Assembly: GCF_900496995.4 (NCBI RefSeq)
Contig: NC_044012.1
Location: forward strand, 24,776,759 to 24,840,758
Source of the DNA: Aquila chrysaetos chrysaetos
Lineage: Eukaryota; Chordata; Aves; Accipitriformes; Accipitridae
Direction: 5' to 3'
DNA: 64,000 nucleotides
The notes under the pieces were generated by a model. That model had not been told where the DNA came from, did no database searches, and saw nothing but the letters and a program-made list of their open reading frames with translations. Of the stretch, positions 42,752-56,200 are shown in pieces. The position numbers and the translations under genes are program-made. How positions within the stretch are numbered: the first letter of the stretch is position 1; each line of letters starts with the position of its first letter.

Positions 42752-43449
42752 GTAGGGAGGGGGGGAGCAGAGGGGGGTGACAGGGCGATTCCCTCCCCGA
42801 AACGTGACGATGGGGTTGGGGTGGGGGGGGGGGGCAGTTCGTTTGATGCTCTGCCCTTTGGGGAAGCTGCGCCTCAGTTTCCCCTCTCCTGCCTGGCACC
42901 GTCCGTCATTAGTTTTCATACTTTGGGATCTAAAGAGGGGGAAAACCCCCCAAAAATCTTGGGGAAGGAGACCGAGGAAGGAGGCACTTGCCCAGCAGGT
43001 ACTGGATCCTGCCCAGGCACTGGTGATGCGGTTTCGGTGGCGCTGCCATTGCCCCCCTGTCCCTGTCCCCATGTTCACACCATTACGGTACATGCGGAGC
43101 CCCTGGGGAGAGCGCCGGATGGCGAGTGCCAACAGTGTGCCCAGGATGGCGGTGGGCACCAGTGGCAAAGCTGCTCTCCCCCGGCAGCGAGGTGGGGGGC
43201 CATATGGGGACCCCTGCCCACTGCGGGGTGGGGGACGGTCCTCGCCGGGGCTCGCTGGGCTCGGCCCTCGCCACGGTCGAGGAAATTAGGCTTTTCCTGG
43301 CGGCAGGCGCGCTTGTTTGTGTGCTGAGCTCACTGACCGCATGCCCTCCCCCAGGCCCCTCCGCTCCATCTCAGCGGCTTCCTGGAGCAATTCCTTCACT
43401 TAGGATATTTTTCTCCAGCTCCTTCCCAGCTCAGAAGGTGGCAGGACCC

Positions 43450-43530
43450 TGCTGAGCCCTCCTGTGCCTCAGTTTCCCTACTTCTCATTGGGAGGTGATG
43501 CCTGCTCGTAGGGTGCCAGAATGCTTTGGT
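43450..43530 (+). repeat. MIR/CORE-SINE-like fragment
   Basis: CTGTGCCTCAGTTTCCCTAC, then ATTGGGAGGTGATGCCTGC, then TCGTAGGG. This parallels the MIR order of CTCAGTTTCC, AAATGGGAATAATG, CCTACCTC and GTAGGG. Confidence 0.6.
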
Positions 43531-44577
43531 TGACTCTGGGTGGCCATGGGGCAGCGAGGGGGCATGGGGGGGGGGGTCCTCCCCAGCCACCACTGCTCCC
43601 TCCCATGGTACCAGGAGCTTAAGGCGAAACTGAGGCACAGCAGTGCTCGCAGCATCTTGGGGACACAGGGGCCACCGATGGCTTTATGTCCTCGTGGCCT
43701 TGTCGTCCACCCCCTGCTACCCACTTCTCGGGGGCGAAGCCCACCTCCCCCCCCCCCGAGACGGCCCCCCAAGGTTGTGATTTACCGCCATGCGAAGCCA
43801 TTAATCCGCCCCAGCCCCTGATCTCATCCTGCCTCCTCCCTGCCGGGCAGCGGCCAGCCGGATTAGCGGCCAGCTGTTAACATCATCACAGGGCCACGCT
43901 CCCCCCCCCCCCCCCAGTGCTGCAGCTGATGGGCCAAAACCCACCCCGGGATAGCAGCACAGTCCGGACCCCGTGGTCAGGACGGCTCCGTCCTCGTCCC
44001 ACCCTGCTGGGTGCTGAACTGGGGCTGCACATGGTTTTAAATCCAGGATTTATTATTATTATTTTTTTTGTTTAGCAGGAGGAAAACGCTGCTCAAGGCC
44101 AGGCTCTTGCCAAGTCTCGGCTTAGCAAAGTTTGTCCTATAAAATCTCTGGGAAGGGAGAAGGGTCTTTGAAGGCTGGGAGCACTGGTGGTGGTCCGGAT
44201 CCATGGGTGGATGGATGGGGAAAGGGGGTTGATCCTGGCTGAGGCAGTGGGACATCGAGCCATGCATGTGGCGATTGCATCAGGCAGATAGGGGGGATTG
44301 GGGTGTGGGGGGCTGTGGGGCACCCATCCCAGCATCGCTGCAGGGGGGTACACAGCAGAGGCACCCCAACATGGTCTCTACGGTGCTGGTGGCACGGGGA
44401 TGGTACCGGCCAAGGCAGCGCCATCCCCATGGCGGGGGGGGAACAGGTCCTGAGTCATGTGGGTGCTCGTAGCTTGGGGGGGTCCCAAGCAGAGGCTGCG
44501 GCAGGGATGGGTCCCTGGGGTCCTGGGGCACTGCAGGAGGGAGGCACTGGGGCTCGATTGGCAATGTCGGTTGGGGG

Positions 44578-44640
44578 TGGCCCCGATAGAGGAGACCCCA
44601 ACAGAGGGGACCCCGATAGAGGGGACCCCGAGAGGTCTGC
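44578..44640. repeat. Short tandem repeat, about 17-18 bp unit
   Basis: Variants of CCCCGATAGAGGGGACC repeated about three and a half times. Each unit is a near-inverted repeat (CCCC...GGGG) and could form small hairpins. Confidence 0.7.
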
Positions 44641-47164
44641 GGGCAGCAGAGAGCACCCAGTGCCACTTTGAGGTGGGACAAGCTGGAGCCATGTGGGGGT
44701 TTTGGAGCGCTGGGCACTGGCCGGGAAGCGGCTGTGGGGAGCGGGGAGGCCGCGGAGGGGAGGGACTGTGCTATTTCAGGAAGAAATAATAATCCCAGCC
44801 GCCAAGGCCGAGTTCGCCGCTGCCTCGGGTACTCGGCACGGTCCCTTCCCTGGGGAGCCCCAGCCATGTACGGCCATCCTGGGCCCAGGGTGAGTCATGG
44901 GAACGACTCAGGCACGGGGGTCCCGCGGGGGTCCCGGGGCATCGTTGTTGTTGCGGGTCTCGCCCCAGCACCTGACGCCACTGGCTCGGCTCCTGCCCTC
45001 GCCGGGGATGGACTGGGTGATTTTGGGGGCCTGCGGGGCACGGCGAGAGGGGGGACCCCAGGAACAGGCACCTGCGATGCTGTGGGGTGGTCGCGTCCCT
45101 GCGGCGATGCCCGTCGGTGGTTTTGGCGAGGGGCTGGTGCTGGCGTGAGTCCAGCCTTGTGGCCGGGGAACCACGTGGCTTCGCCCCCTCCCAGGGGCTG
45201 CGAGGGTGCCCTCTGCAACCGGAGCACCCCCATCTCTTCGCTTCCTGACTTTTTATGGCTGAATCGCTGCCGCTTCCCCCTTCGCCCTTTCCCCCCACGT
45301 GATGCTTGCAGCACCGCGGGGCTTTCCAGTGCTTGGATCCGGCCCTGCCACGCGGGGAGAGGCACCAGCCCCCTCCCCCCAAAAGCACCAGACCCTGCCA
45401 TGGGTGCCAGCAGAGCCTCCCCGCCATCCACATCCTGTGCTGGGGTGGCCGGGTGCCTGTTTGGGGTTTCCTTCCGTCGGTTTTGGGGCTGTTTTAGGGT
45501 TACAGCCAGGGAGGGGGAAGCAGAAGCAAACCCCGGCCGGAGGAGTTTGTACCCAGGGAGGAAATAAGAAACTAGGAATTAGGCTCTGGGTCAAAGGAGG
45601 AGCACGACCACGTCTCCCCCCCGTCCCAATGCTCGGGGTTGCCTCGCAAAGGTTTGCTTCTGCTTTTGGGACCGCAATTTAATTAAAACCCGGCCTTGGC
45701 AGCAGGGCCCCTGCCCAGGAACAAGCCTGCACTGGGTTAACGGCCGCGGCTGCCCTTCAATAAACTGTTCCGGCTGGAGCTGCCGCCTGCTTTGGGGTCG
45801 TTGGCTGTATTTTCCTGATGGCTCCGCTCCAGCTCCCAACTTTTCTTCTGCCCGCGTGGGTGCATCCCACCCTGCGTGGGTACATCCCACCCATTTCCCG
45901 CGGGGTTTGGCAGGGCCGGATTCGGCACCGCCATGCCGTTTCCTTTGCCGCTGGCAATGATTTCTGCATGGAAGTCGAGGCAGCTCATAGAGAGCAGTGT
46001 CACCTCTCGGCAACATTGGTAGCTTTTCATGGTTATTCATTAAGCTGAAAGCCGCCGGCATCTCTCCTGGTTGCCCACGTGGCTTTGTCCGCATCCCGTT
46101 GGTAAGCATCAAATGCAGCCAGGCTCGGAAGCAGGGCGAAAAAGGGACATTTATTTGCTTAAGTTGTTTGCACCCATGGGACCCGGCAGCGGAGTGGGTG
46201 GCTTTGCCCCAGGGCTCGCCAGGTGATGCTTGGGGGACAGGGTCCCCGAAAAGCCTCCCCTTGGCCGCAGCCCTGCACTCTGCCGGGACTTGGAGCCGTC
46301 TCGGTGCCTTGGTTCTCCTGGCAACTTTGGTAGTGTTATCTCTGGCAGTGAATGGGATAAATCTGATAAATCCTGGCTTCTCCCAGCCAGCGAGTTGGTG
46401 TTTAGCCAGGTTGAGTTTAGCCCAGCTCCTGGTGCTGGGGTTCTCTCTGAAGCTGGTGTTTTAAGGGAAAAAAGCAAAATTTTTCTGAAATATTGCCTTC
46501 AGCCCAACTTTCTGTCGCTGGGGATCTAGATGGGAAAGTGGCTTTTTCTGTCCCCCCCATCCCAAAAGCTGGCGGGAAGTGTCAGCACCACCAGAGCACC
46601 TTGCCAGGGGCAGGATCTGGCATCGATTTGCTCCATTTGGGAGATAAAAGCCCCAAAATGGAGGAAAAAGGTTGCACCAGGCCCACGACTAGGGACAGGA
46701 TTCGCGCTTCACCCCAAAACTGCGCTTTAGGGGTGTTTGGGGTTCTGGGGGGGGGGTTGGGGAGTCCCATGGTGGCCGGGTGATGGGGGATTGGAATCCC
46801 ATGGGATTTTCTTCTTCTTTTGGGGCTTCCAGCCCTGGTGTCGCCCCAGGAAGGCTGCGGGCACTGGATGGGTCCTGCTCCCCAAAGGCGTGGGAAGGGG
46901 AAACTGAGGCAGGAGAGCAAGGGCTGGACGTTGGGACACTGATCCAGGGATGCTCCGGTGTGATCCAGAGCAGCTCCAACGGGCCGGCTCCAGAGCAATG
47001 CTGGGTTTGCCCGTTCCCAGCAGCTGTGACCGGATCCGGAGTGACTCCGGAGTGACCCTTCCCAGGCTGCCGGTCTCCGCCCAGGGCCCGATCCTGAGGG
47101 TAACTGGTCCCGTTTCGAACAAAGGCCCGCGGGCAGCACGAGGCCGGGACCGGCAGCGCGACCC

Positions 47165-47244
47165 GCCCCCCCGGGGGGGGGGCGGAGCCCAGCTGCAGGC
47201 AGGAGCGGGCAGGAGCGGGCAGGAGCGGAGCGGCTCCGCGGATT
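47165..47244 (+). promoter_or_regulatory. Short-form ARHGEF2 promoter/5' UTR with 10-bp tandem repeat
   Basis: A GC box (GGGGGGGCGGAGCC, near 47174) precedes three tandem copies of the 10-mer GCAGGAGCGG that run into the start codon region. The sequence is CpG-rich and has no TATA box. It lies directly before the MSRIESL exon, so it is the probable promoter and leader of the short isoform. Confidence 0.55.
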
Positions 47245-50200
47245 ATGTCCCGCATCGAGTCCCTGGCCCGGGCGAGGAGCGATCGTGCCAAGGTGGGTCC
47301 CGGCGGGCGGTGCAGCCCCCCCCGGGGTGGGGGGTCCCCCCCAGCCCCTCTCCCTTGGGGGGGGGGCATTTCTCTTCCCTGCTTCTGCTGGGGTGGGAAC
47401 ACCCCCATCTAACACAGAGGGGTTCAACCCACCCCCCGGGGGGGCCTTCGCGGAGGTCGCTGCCCCCCCATCCCCCCAAATTGGGGGGGGGGGGGCTCTG
47501 CCCTTCCCCACCCAGCTTGGGTTGGGGGGAGCAGTTTTTGGGGTCCTGCCAGGGGGAAGGGAGTGCTGGAGGGGGGTCGTGGAGATGGGGCGATCGCTCA
47601 GACTGGCGCTCATAGGAAGGGGAGGGGGGGATTTATGTACCTTGGGGGGGGGGGTCCGTAGCAAAGGGAGGGGGGGGGACGCAGGGAGGTGGGCGAGGAT
47701 CCTCCACAAGCCTCAGCGCAGCCGCTCCCCATTGTGCAGTGGGGTCTCCTGGGAAGACAATAATAACCTTCCTGCCTGCACCGCTGCCTGCACTCCTGCC
47801 TGCCACCCTCGCCCCGCTGCCCCGCCGCCGGGCAGGGACCACCGCGACCCCCCCGAACATCCCACCAGCAACTTCTTCGGCGAAGCAACCGCCAAACTTC
47901 CTCCATCGCTCTCGCCCGTCAGCCTTGTTTCTGTCGAAGCCAAAGGCCTTTTGGTGGCGTGGAAACCCTCCAGCTCCGGCCCGGCGGGTGAGGAAGTCGC
48001 CTTCTCCTCCTGCCGAGGGGGTGGGAGCGAGGTGGGAACCCCCCCCCCTGCTTTTATTGTCCACAGCCCGGTAGAGACAAAAGGCCTGCAGTCATTTGGA
48101 TGATGGGGAAACTGAGGCACGGAGAGCTGGGGTGCTCTCATCCCGTGGGAGCGTTTCCCCGTTGCCCGTGACTTGACGAGGGTGCGAGGAAGGAGCTGAG
48201 AGGGGGGACACCCGGGTGCCGTCGTGCCGCCCAGGGCATGTGGCAATCGCCGGCGTGGCGAAACGATGGGGGGCGGGGGGGTCAAGGCGGCAGGGGGGGG
48301 GAGCCCAGCTGGTGCCGGGCGCTGCCTGCGCTTGGCAGGGCTTTGTGTTCCCGCTGCCGGCTGCTGCGGGCGTGCAAGGCGGGCGTGCAAGGCAGGTGGG
48401 TGTGCAAGGCAGGCGTGCAAAGCTCCACTCCTTCTCCCTGCCTCAGTTTACCCCAAACTGGGGATTTTCGGTGGCGGGGGAGGGGGGAACCCAACGCCGG
48501 CACTCCCCCGGCTCACGTGGCGTGTACTGGTTTTGCATGCACCGAGTTTGTCAGGTCTGAGCTGGCTGGGGAGCAGTTGGAGGTTTGGGGGGGGGTGTTC
48601 AGCCCCGAGGTCTGGGTTTTGGGGGGGCCGGTAGAGGTGGTGGTGGGGCGGGGTGGGGGGGTGGGAAGTGGTTGTTGGTTCCTGTGCCGGCCGGAGCGGG
48701 GGAAATGGCGGTTTTTGTTTAAAGAAAGTTTCATCAAATCCCGTTTTGCCCCACCCACGGCCGTGCCCTGGGCCGGGGGGGGGGGGGCTGGTGGTGTTTG
48801 TGTCCCCCCCCCAAGGAGAGGCCGGCTACCAGGCACTTGGAGAGCAGCCACCATCCCCGCTGCCAGCTGTCACCGCTTTAGAAATGCCCCCCCCCCATCA
48901 AAGGCAGCGGGGACACACACACACACAGAGCCGTGGGCCCCCCCCCCCCCGGGCTGGGATGTGCTGGTGGCATATGGGCTGTGCGGGACCCCCCCCTCGC
49001 CATCTCGCCACGGCTTTACAACTGTGGGGACTCTGTATCCTGTAGCGGGACCTACTTTTGGGGGGACTCCTGGCAGGGCAGGACACCCCCCCCATTGCTG
49101 TCTACCTTGGAGCCCCCCAAAACAGTGGAGGGGGGGGACCCTGCTGCTCCCACACTGCACCCCCCCGGCTGAACCCCCCCCCCCCCCAAGCCCGCAGCCT
49201 TGCTCCTCCGGCAGCTTGAAACCTCAGAGGGGGCAAATCTGGGGCCAAAATGGGACTTTTGTGTGCTGGGGGGGGGCACCCCCTTTTTTCGTGGGGGGAA
49301 AGGCATCCCTGTGCGGTTTCGGTCCTGGCGCAGCGGCATCTTTTGTTGCCACGCGCGGCGCTGGCTTTGTTCAACACCGGGGTGGCAGGCGGGGGGACAC
49401 ACACCGTCCCCAGTGAGGCGGGGGGACTGTCGCCAACAAGGAGGGGACCGATGCAGCTCCGTGGCGCTGTTTCAGGGATCGGATCCGTCACCCAGGTCAG
49501 ACCTTTGCTTTTTCAGGGGGCTGTCCCCCCTCCCGGCTCTTTGCACTGGGCACGGAGGCAGTGATGGTGCAGGTGGCTTTTTTTGGGGGGGACAGGACAC
49601 GACCATGGGGCAGCTGGGGTTGTCATCACCCCAAAATCACTCCCCCTGGGGCTGGCCAGACTTTTTTGGCTCCGGAGGTTGGTGCGGGTGTGTTCTCACG
49701 CAGGAAAAGAAATCGGCTATCTTGGGCGAAGTCGTGTTGGTGCCAGCAGAAATACACCCGCCGTAGGCGTCGCACCGCGGTGCCGGAAAAAAAAAAAAAC
49801 CACCCTAAACCAAAAAAAACCCACCCCAATTTCTATTTAAAGTGGAGAAACTTTCTGCTCCCCGTTAGCGCCAGGGAGGTCAGATGCAGGGGCACCCTCC
49901 GAAACCCCCAGCCCAGGGAAGCCACGGTGCCCCGTGTTCGGGATTTGGCTCAACAACCCGTTTTTGTGCCGGCGGGGTTGGCCGAGGTTGGGGGTTTGGT
50001 GTCGGCTGCTGCTGGGTTTGGGGGTGATGCTGGGGGTTGTTTGCATTGGGGTATCCACTGCTGGGTGGGGGGACCCCCAGCCACCCTGTGTGTTTTGGGG
50101 GGCGCGGGGATGGCGGTGGTGGCACGGCTGCTTGTTTCCCCCCCCAGGGTATTTATAGCCACGTGGTGGTGGTGGCTCGTGTCCTGCCACCTCCGACGTC

Positions 50201-53200
50201 CCCCCCCTGCCCCAGCCATGGGGTGCAGCTTGACACCCCCAAACCCACTGTCAGATCCAGGTGTCTGGGCTGGGTGGGGGTCACCATCCCCCCCCGGTCA
50301 CCCCTTGCCATGCCAGGCCATGTCCTCGGTGTCCCACTGGCAGCAGGGACCCTATGTGGCCCCCCCTGCTGGGCACAGGGGGGGCCTTTGTCCCCCACCA
50401 GGCTGGATTTGGGACTGCCATCGGAGGGTCCCAGTCTGCAATGCCCCCCACTCCTATCCCCGGTGGGCAGCTGGACCCCTGAGGGGCTCCAAGCCCCCAA
50501 AGCCCCCCCTCCAACCCCCATGCACCCTCCCTTCCCTATACGGGCAAGGGGCTGCATGTGCCCCCCCCAAATACTTCCAGGGCATCCAGGGGCGATGCTG
50601 AAGCCTTGTGTGGTTTTATGGCACCGTCACCGGTTGTACTCGTCGTTCCCCCCCAGCGTGGCCTTTGTGGGGTGGGGGGGACCCAGGCGTGCTGCAGGGT
50701 GGGGGTCCGGGTGGGGGGAGACCCAGGCGTGCTGCAGGGTGGGGGTATGGGTGGGGTCGAGTTGGGGGTACTTAGGCAGGGTGGGGGTCCGGGGCGGGTG
50801 GGACCCGGTGTGGGGGAGCAAATCCAGGCGGGCTGCTGGTGGGGGGGGGCCGCGGCTGCAGGAAGAGGAATCGCCTCCCGCCTTTGTCTGGCGGCGGTTC
50901 GGTTTCCTGCGGCCGGGGCCGGAGGAACGGCGGGGCCGGGGTCCCTCCGGGGCGGAGGCGGGGAGGCAAAACCAAGACAGAAGGAAGAAAAAAGCAAAAT
51001 TAGAAAAAGGAAAGAGAAAAATAAAGAAAGCGGAGGAAAAGGGAAAGAAAGCAGGAAAAAAGGAAAGAAAAGGGGAGGAAAGGGAAAGAAAAGCGGAGGA
51101 AACAAAAGCAAAAAAAAAGGGGGGGGAAGGCAAAAACAAAAAAGAAAGAAGAGGAAAGCAGGGAAAAAAGGTCGAAAAAAAGGAAAGCAAAGAAAAAAAA
51201 GAAAAAAAAGAAAAAGGGAAAGAAAAAAGACAAAAAGAGGAAAGGAAAAAAAGGAAAGAAAAAAGGAATGAAAAAAAGAAAAAAAGGAAAAAAGAAAGGG
51301 AAGCAAAAAAAAAGGCCAAAAAAGTTAAAAAAAAACCCAACAAAACAAACCAGAAAAAAATAGAAAAAAGCAGAAGGGGGGGCGAAACGCGGCAAAGCAA
51401 AGAAAAAAGCAAAGCAAAAAAAAAAGGCCCGGGAACAATCACGGCGCGGAGCAGGGCAGATGTTGTGGCTGGAGGCTCGGCAGGCACTGCTCCCTCCCAG
51501 CCGGGCTAGGGGCTGAGGCCGGGGGGGCCGGGGGGCCAGGATGTGCTGCTGCTCCTGCGCCCCGTTCCCGGCGGATGGGGAGGTGGAGAGACCCCTCTGC
51601 GGAAAGCGGGTGAGCGCCCAATATCCCCCTCTGGCTCCAGATTGAACCCTGTTGTGTCCCCCCCAGTGCAGAGCAGGGACAGTGGCTGTGTGTCCCCCAC
51701 CAGGGTCTCCTCTCCCTGGGGACCATGGGGTGGTGGGATGCTCTGCTTAGCCCCACTGGTGTCCCATTGGCTCCCATGGTCTTCCTCACTTTCTTCCCCA
51801 CCTGCCTGGCTCCTCCTGGGGAGGCCCTCGGCCTCTCACCCACCTTCCTGGGGGGGTTCGGGAGCTGGGACGGAAACCAGGACCCCCTTTGGCATCACTG
51901 AGCTGTGGGAAGGGGGATTGGGGACCCAAAGCGCCATCATTTTGGGGGGGCTGGCGTGGAGAGGGTCTGTTTGGCGCGTGCCCCGGTGCCAGGCACGGCT
52001 GGGTGCCATGGCCGGGGGGGGGGGACAGGACAAAGGCTGCTGTGTGCCGGTCAGGGCACGGGGCGGGGGGGGGGGGGGAGTGTCCGAGGCAGGAGCGGCC
52101 ACCCTTGAGATGCTCGGGATAACGCCGGCTCGCTCCTCTTTTCTGGGAGGGGAAAACCATGGCGAGCCACCAGCAGCACTGGGGACCCCAAAACCATCCC
52201 CATGGGGGGCAGCTGGCCTCCAAACCCCTGTTTTGGGGGAAACAGGGTGAAAATATCCACTTTGGATAAAAAAAGGAGGTGGGAAGGTGCAGAGCTGCTG
52301 GCTGCGATGCTCTGGTGATGCCCCCAGCCCCCATGGGTGCTGGGGAGCATCGTCACCTCCCCCCCACTGCAGCCCCCGCATCTTGTCCCCATTGGGGCTG
52401 GCGGCTGCGGTGCTGGGGGGGGGACATGTGCTGGGGCGGGGGGGATTTCTCCCGCAGCCACCCGGTTGTCATGGTTATGGGATGATGGGAAGCACGGGCG
52501 AGCGGAGCGATCGGGGTGGCTTCTCCCCAGCCGCTCGGCTCCCCATCCTCCCCACCCCAGGGTGGCAGGACCCCCCGAGCATCGCCAGGGACCGGGTGGT
52601 CCCATGTCACCCCCGGCTTCCCACAACCATGAGCCGCATCCCGAAGCAAGCAGGAGCCGTGCCGGGTGGTGCTGCTGGGCGCCCACCGTGCCACAGCCCC
52701 ATCAGGCGCCCGTCGCATCTCTCTGGGCAGAGCAAGGAGAAGGAGAAGATGAAGGAGGGTAAGGAGAAGGACGCCCGCTACACCAACGGCCACCTCTTCA
52801 CCACCATCACTGTCTCCGGCATGACCATGTGCTTCGCCTGCAACAAGAGCATCACGGCCAAGGAGGCTCTTATCTGCCCCAGTGAGTAGCCAAAATGGGT
52901 GCAGCGGCTTTGCCGGGGTGGCTTTGCCAGGGCGGCTTTGCCGGGTGGGCATGGCAATCCCATTGCAAAAGGCTGGTTGCTCCCGGTTTGGCTTGCGCGG
53001 ATTCGTGCCGTGGAGCAGGAGGGATGCTCACGGAGATGATTTCTCCGAGGCATCCTGGCAAATGCCGGCGTGCCACCCTGGCACGTCCCAGCAAGGCAGC
53101 CGACACTGCCAGCTTCTTCCAGCTCCCCCGGTGCAGGCGATGCTGCAGTGCTGGATGGAGCCAGTGTGCCTTTGGCACCGGGCTGGTGCAGAGTGTTGTG

Positions 53201-56200
53201 TCCTCCAGGGTTGGGGGGGATCTCAGTAGCACCATGGCAGCTCAGCTGCTCCCTGGCAGCTGCAGCTCCGGCAGCGCCTGGTGTAATCTGCATCCGCCTG
53301 GATTCCCCCAGCATCTGCTCCTGTCGCTCTGGCACTGGCTGCTCCCCTGGGATGGGGGTGGCGGGAGGGTCCCCCGATGTCTCCGGGGGTGGCCGTGCCG
53401 TCACCTCTCCCTGTCTCCGTCCACCCCCCTCCAGCCTGCAACGTCACCATCCACAACCGCTGCAAGGACACGCTGCCCAACTGCACTAAGGTGAAGCAGA
53501 AGGTAAGCACCCGCCCGGCTGTGACAAGTGACATGAGCTGGCCAGTCTCAGCCGCTCCAGATTTTTTTTTGGGGTGGGGGAGGAGGGAACACGGGGATGG
53601 TGACACCCGCCATGATGCCTGCGCTCCCTCCCCCAGCAACAGAAAGCCGCGCTGCTGAAGAACAGCTCGGCGTTGCAGTCGGTCTCGTTGCGCAATAAAA
53701 GTGAGTGGGGTGCGATGTGTCGGGGGGTGGGGGAGGATGGGCCCCCCCCCTCCATGCTGCCTGTCACCAAGGTGTCGGGGTAGGGCTGGGTCCCTCTCCC
53801 GGCTCTCGGGACATCCCCCGGGAGGGCTGGGGGACGTGTCCCTGTGGGGGGGATGCTGTATCAGGGTGTCCCCCGTGGGTGGTGGGGACGCCGTGCGCAG
53901 CCTGAGGGGTGACGGGGGGGTCATGGCATTGACCCCCCAGTGTCCCCCCCACCTCAGCTGCCATCCGGGAGCGCCCCAATTCGGCTATCTACCCCTCGGA
54001 GAGCTTCCGCCAGACACTGCTGGGTCCCCGCCGTGGCCGACCCTCCCTCTCCCTCTCCAAGAGCGTCTCCACCACCAACATCGCAGGGTAAGCTGGGGTG
54101 GGGGCGGAATGGGGGGTGTGTCTGGGGGCATCCTCAGAGTGTCACCATCATGTCCCACCCCTCCAGGACATTCAATGATGAGTCTCCCCTGGGGATTCGG
54201 CGGATCCTGTCCCAGTCCACAGATTCCCTCAACATGCGCAACCGCACGCTGTCTGTGGAGTCGCTCATCGACGAAGGTGGGGACCCACTGGGGTGGGGGA
54301 CACGGGGCTGGGGGGGGATGATACAGGGCCCAGGGCCAGCCCCCGGCTCCCACCGCCCTCCCGCGCAGGCCCCGATGTCATCCTCAACCAGCTGATGAGT
54401 GACTTCGAGACGGACGGGAAGGACTTTGAGGCGGATTCCTGGAGCTTGGCCGTAGACAACAGCTACCTGCAGCAGCACAAGATGGACGTCATGAAGCGCC
54501 AGGATGTCATCTACGGTGAGCGGCCGTGTGGGGATGGCCTGGGCCGGTGGGACACGGGGGGACGGGGTACAACGGTGAGTTGTGAGGGACAGGTTAGGGG
54601 GTGCAGGGATGGGTCAGGGCTGCAGGCATGGGGATGCAGACATGGAGGACATGGGGGTGGCGTAGGGGACACAGGGGTGGGTCAGAGATGCAGGGACAGA
54701 GATGAAGAGATCGGGTCACGGGGACAGGGAAGGGAACAAAGACACGTCAGAGGTGCAGGGAGGGGAATGCAGAGATGGGGACATGGGGACACAGGGACAG
54801 GTCAGAGATGCAGAGGTGGGGTACACAAGGACAGGGGAAGGGACACAGTGATGTGTCAGTGACACAGAGATGGGGATGCAGGGATGGGGGACATGGGGAC
54901 AGGGGTGGGGACGCAGGGATGGGTCTGAGATGCAGGGGTAGGGGACACAGGGTCAGGGTAGGGGACACAGAGATAGGGATGCAGGGATGGGGGACATGGG
55001 GACAGGGATGGTGATGAAGAGATGAGGGACACCCGGAGGCAATGGGGACAGGGCGAGGTGCTGTCCCCCCAGCGCAGAGCCAGGCTGGGACCTGCTGTGG
55101 TGGCTGGCCCCCCTCACCCATTCCACCCCACTGCAGAGCTGATCCAGACAGAGATGCACCACGTCCGCACCCTGAAGATCATGGCCAACATGTTCCGCAA
55201 GGCCATGCTGGAGGATCTGCAGGTGGATCCGGCCACGGTGCAGAAGATCTTCCCCTGCGTGGACGAGCTGAGCCAGATCCACGAGCGGTTCCTGGCGCAG
55301 CTCCTGGAGCGTCGCAGGGAGTCCCTGGCCCACGACAGCAACAAGAACTTCGTCATCAACCGGCTGGGGGACATCCTTGTCAACCAGGTGGGGACGGCGT
55401 GGGGCCACCAGAGCCAGGGGGTGCTGTACTCCCCCACTGTACGGGCTCGCTGACGTCCCCTTGTCTCCCCCTGCCAAGTTTTCGGGTGCCAGTGCGGAGC
55501 AGCTGAAGAAAGCCTACTCCGAGTTCTGCAGCAAGCACACCAAAGCCGTGAAGGAGTACAAGGACCTGCTCGCCCGCGACAAGCGCTTCCAGCAGTTCAT
55601 CCGGGTGAGCGCCCATCCCCGCACGGCTCCAGAGGCACGCCCAGGATGGGTGTCAGGGTCTCCCTGCAGGCTCTGGGCTTCGTGCCCTGCTGAAAGACTC
55701 TTCTGTCAACTCTGTGCCTCAGTTTCCCCAACTGTGTGTCTCCCTAATGCCTCTTAGCATGGTTATGAGCCTGGGGGGGGGGCAGCCGCTGCTAATGGGG
55801 CGTCCTGTGCTTCCTTCCCTCCTTCCTCCCTCCCTCTGGCCGGCCAGAGGATGACGCGATCCCCGCTGCTCCGACGTCATGGGGTGCCTGAGTGCATCTT
55901 GCTGGTGACACAGAGGATCACCAAGTACCCGGTGCTCATCGAGCGCATCCTGAAGAACTCCAAAGGTAACAGGGCTGGGGGCAAGGGGGTAACATGGGGC
56001 GGGGCTGCCTGTGCTGGTGGCAGGAGGGAGGTTTCCAGCCCTGACCATGTCCCCCCAACCCTTCATCCCAGACAACGAGGGTGACTCTGTGGACTTGTCG
56101 CGAGCACTGAAGCTGGTGAAGGAGCTGATCTCCTCCATCAACGAGGAGGTGCACACGTGCGAGATGAACGCACGGCTGTGGGATGTCTACAGGCGTGTGG

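Larger units (their letters stand above)
42752..47164. other. Intron/spacer between long and short ARHGEF2 first exons
   Basis: GC-rich, with G and C runs near 42827, 43568 and 43900 and several MIR-like fragments (near 42870, 43470, 43630, 46900). An AATAAA near 45760 follows a somewhat AT-richer stretch (45660-45700), but no coding sequence leads to it. No gene recognised on either strand. Confidence 0.45.
47293..52730. other. First intron of short-form ARHGEF2
   Basis: About 5.4 kb, extremely rich in G and C homopolymers (runs of 8-12 at many places), with the tandem repeats and the homopurine tract listed separately. Long open frames here come from composition. No exon or second gene recognised. 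Confidence 0.6.

Noticed and set aside
45660-45790. AATAAA near 45760 after a somewhat AT-richer patch, considered as the end of a gene or of a long terminal repeat
   Set aside because: No coding sequence, no matching second repeat and no target-site duplication were seen nearby.
50037-51509. 490-codon + strand frame ending in a Lys/Glu/Arg-rich stretch, and Phe/Leu-rich frames opposite
   Set aside because: The tail is the homopurine tract read as codons, the front is GC-rich intron, and no homologous family or splice logic supports it.
52629-52881. ATG at 52629 (MSRIPKQ) open into the ARHGEF2 exon at 52731, resembling the MSRIESL start
   Set aside because: It would need retention of the intron end, crosses a good acceptor (CTCTGGGCAG), and the peptide between is unconserved. 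The likeness to MSRIESL covers only four residues.
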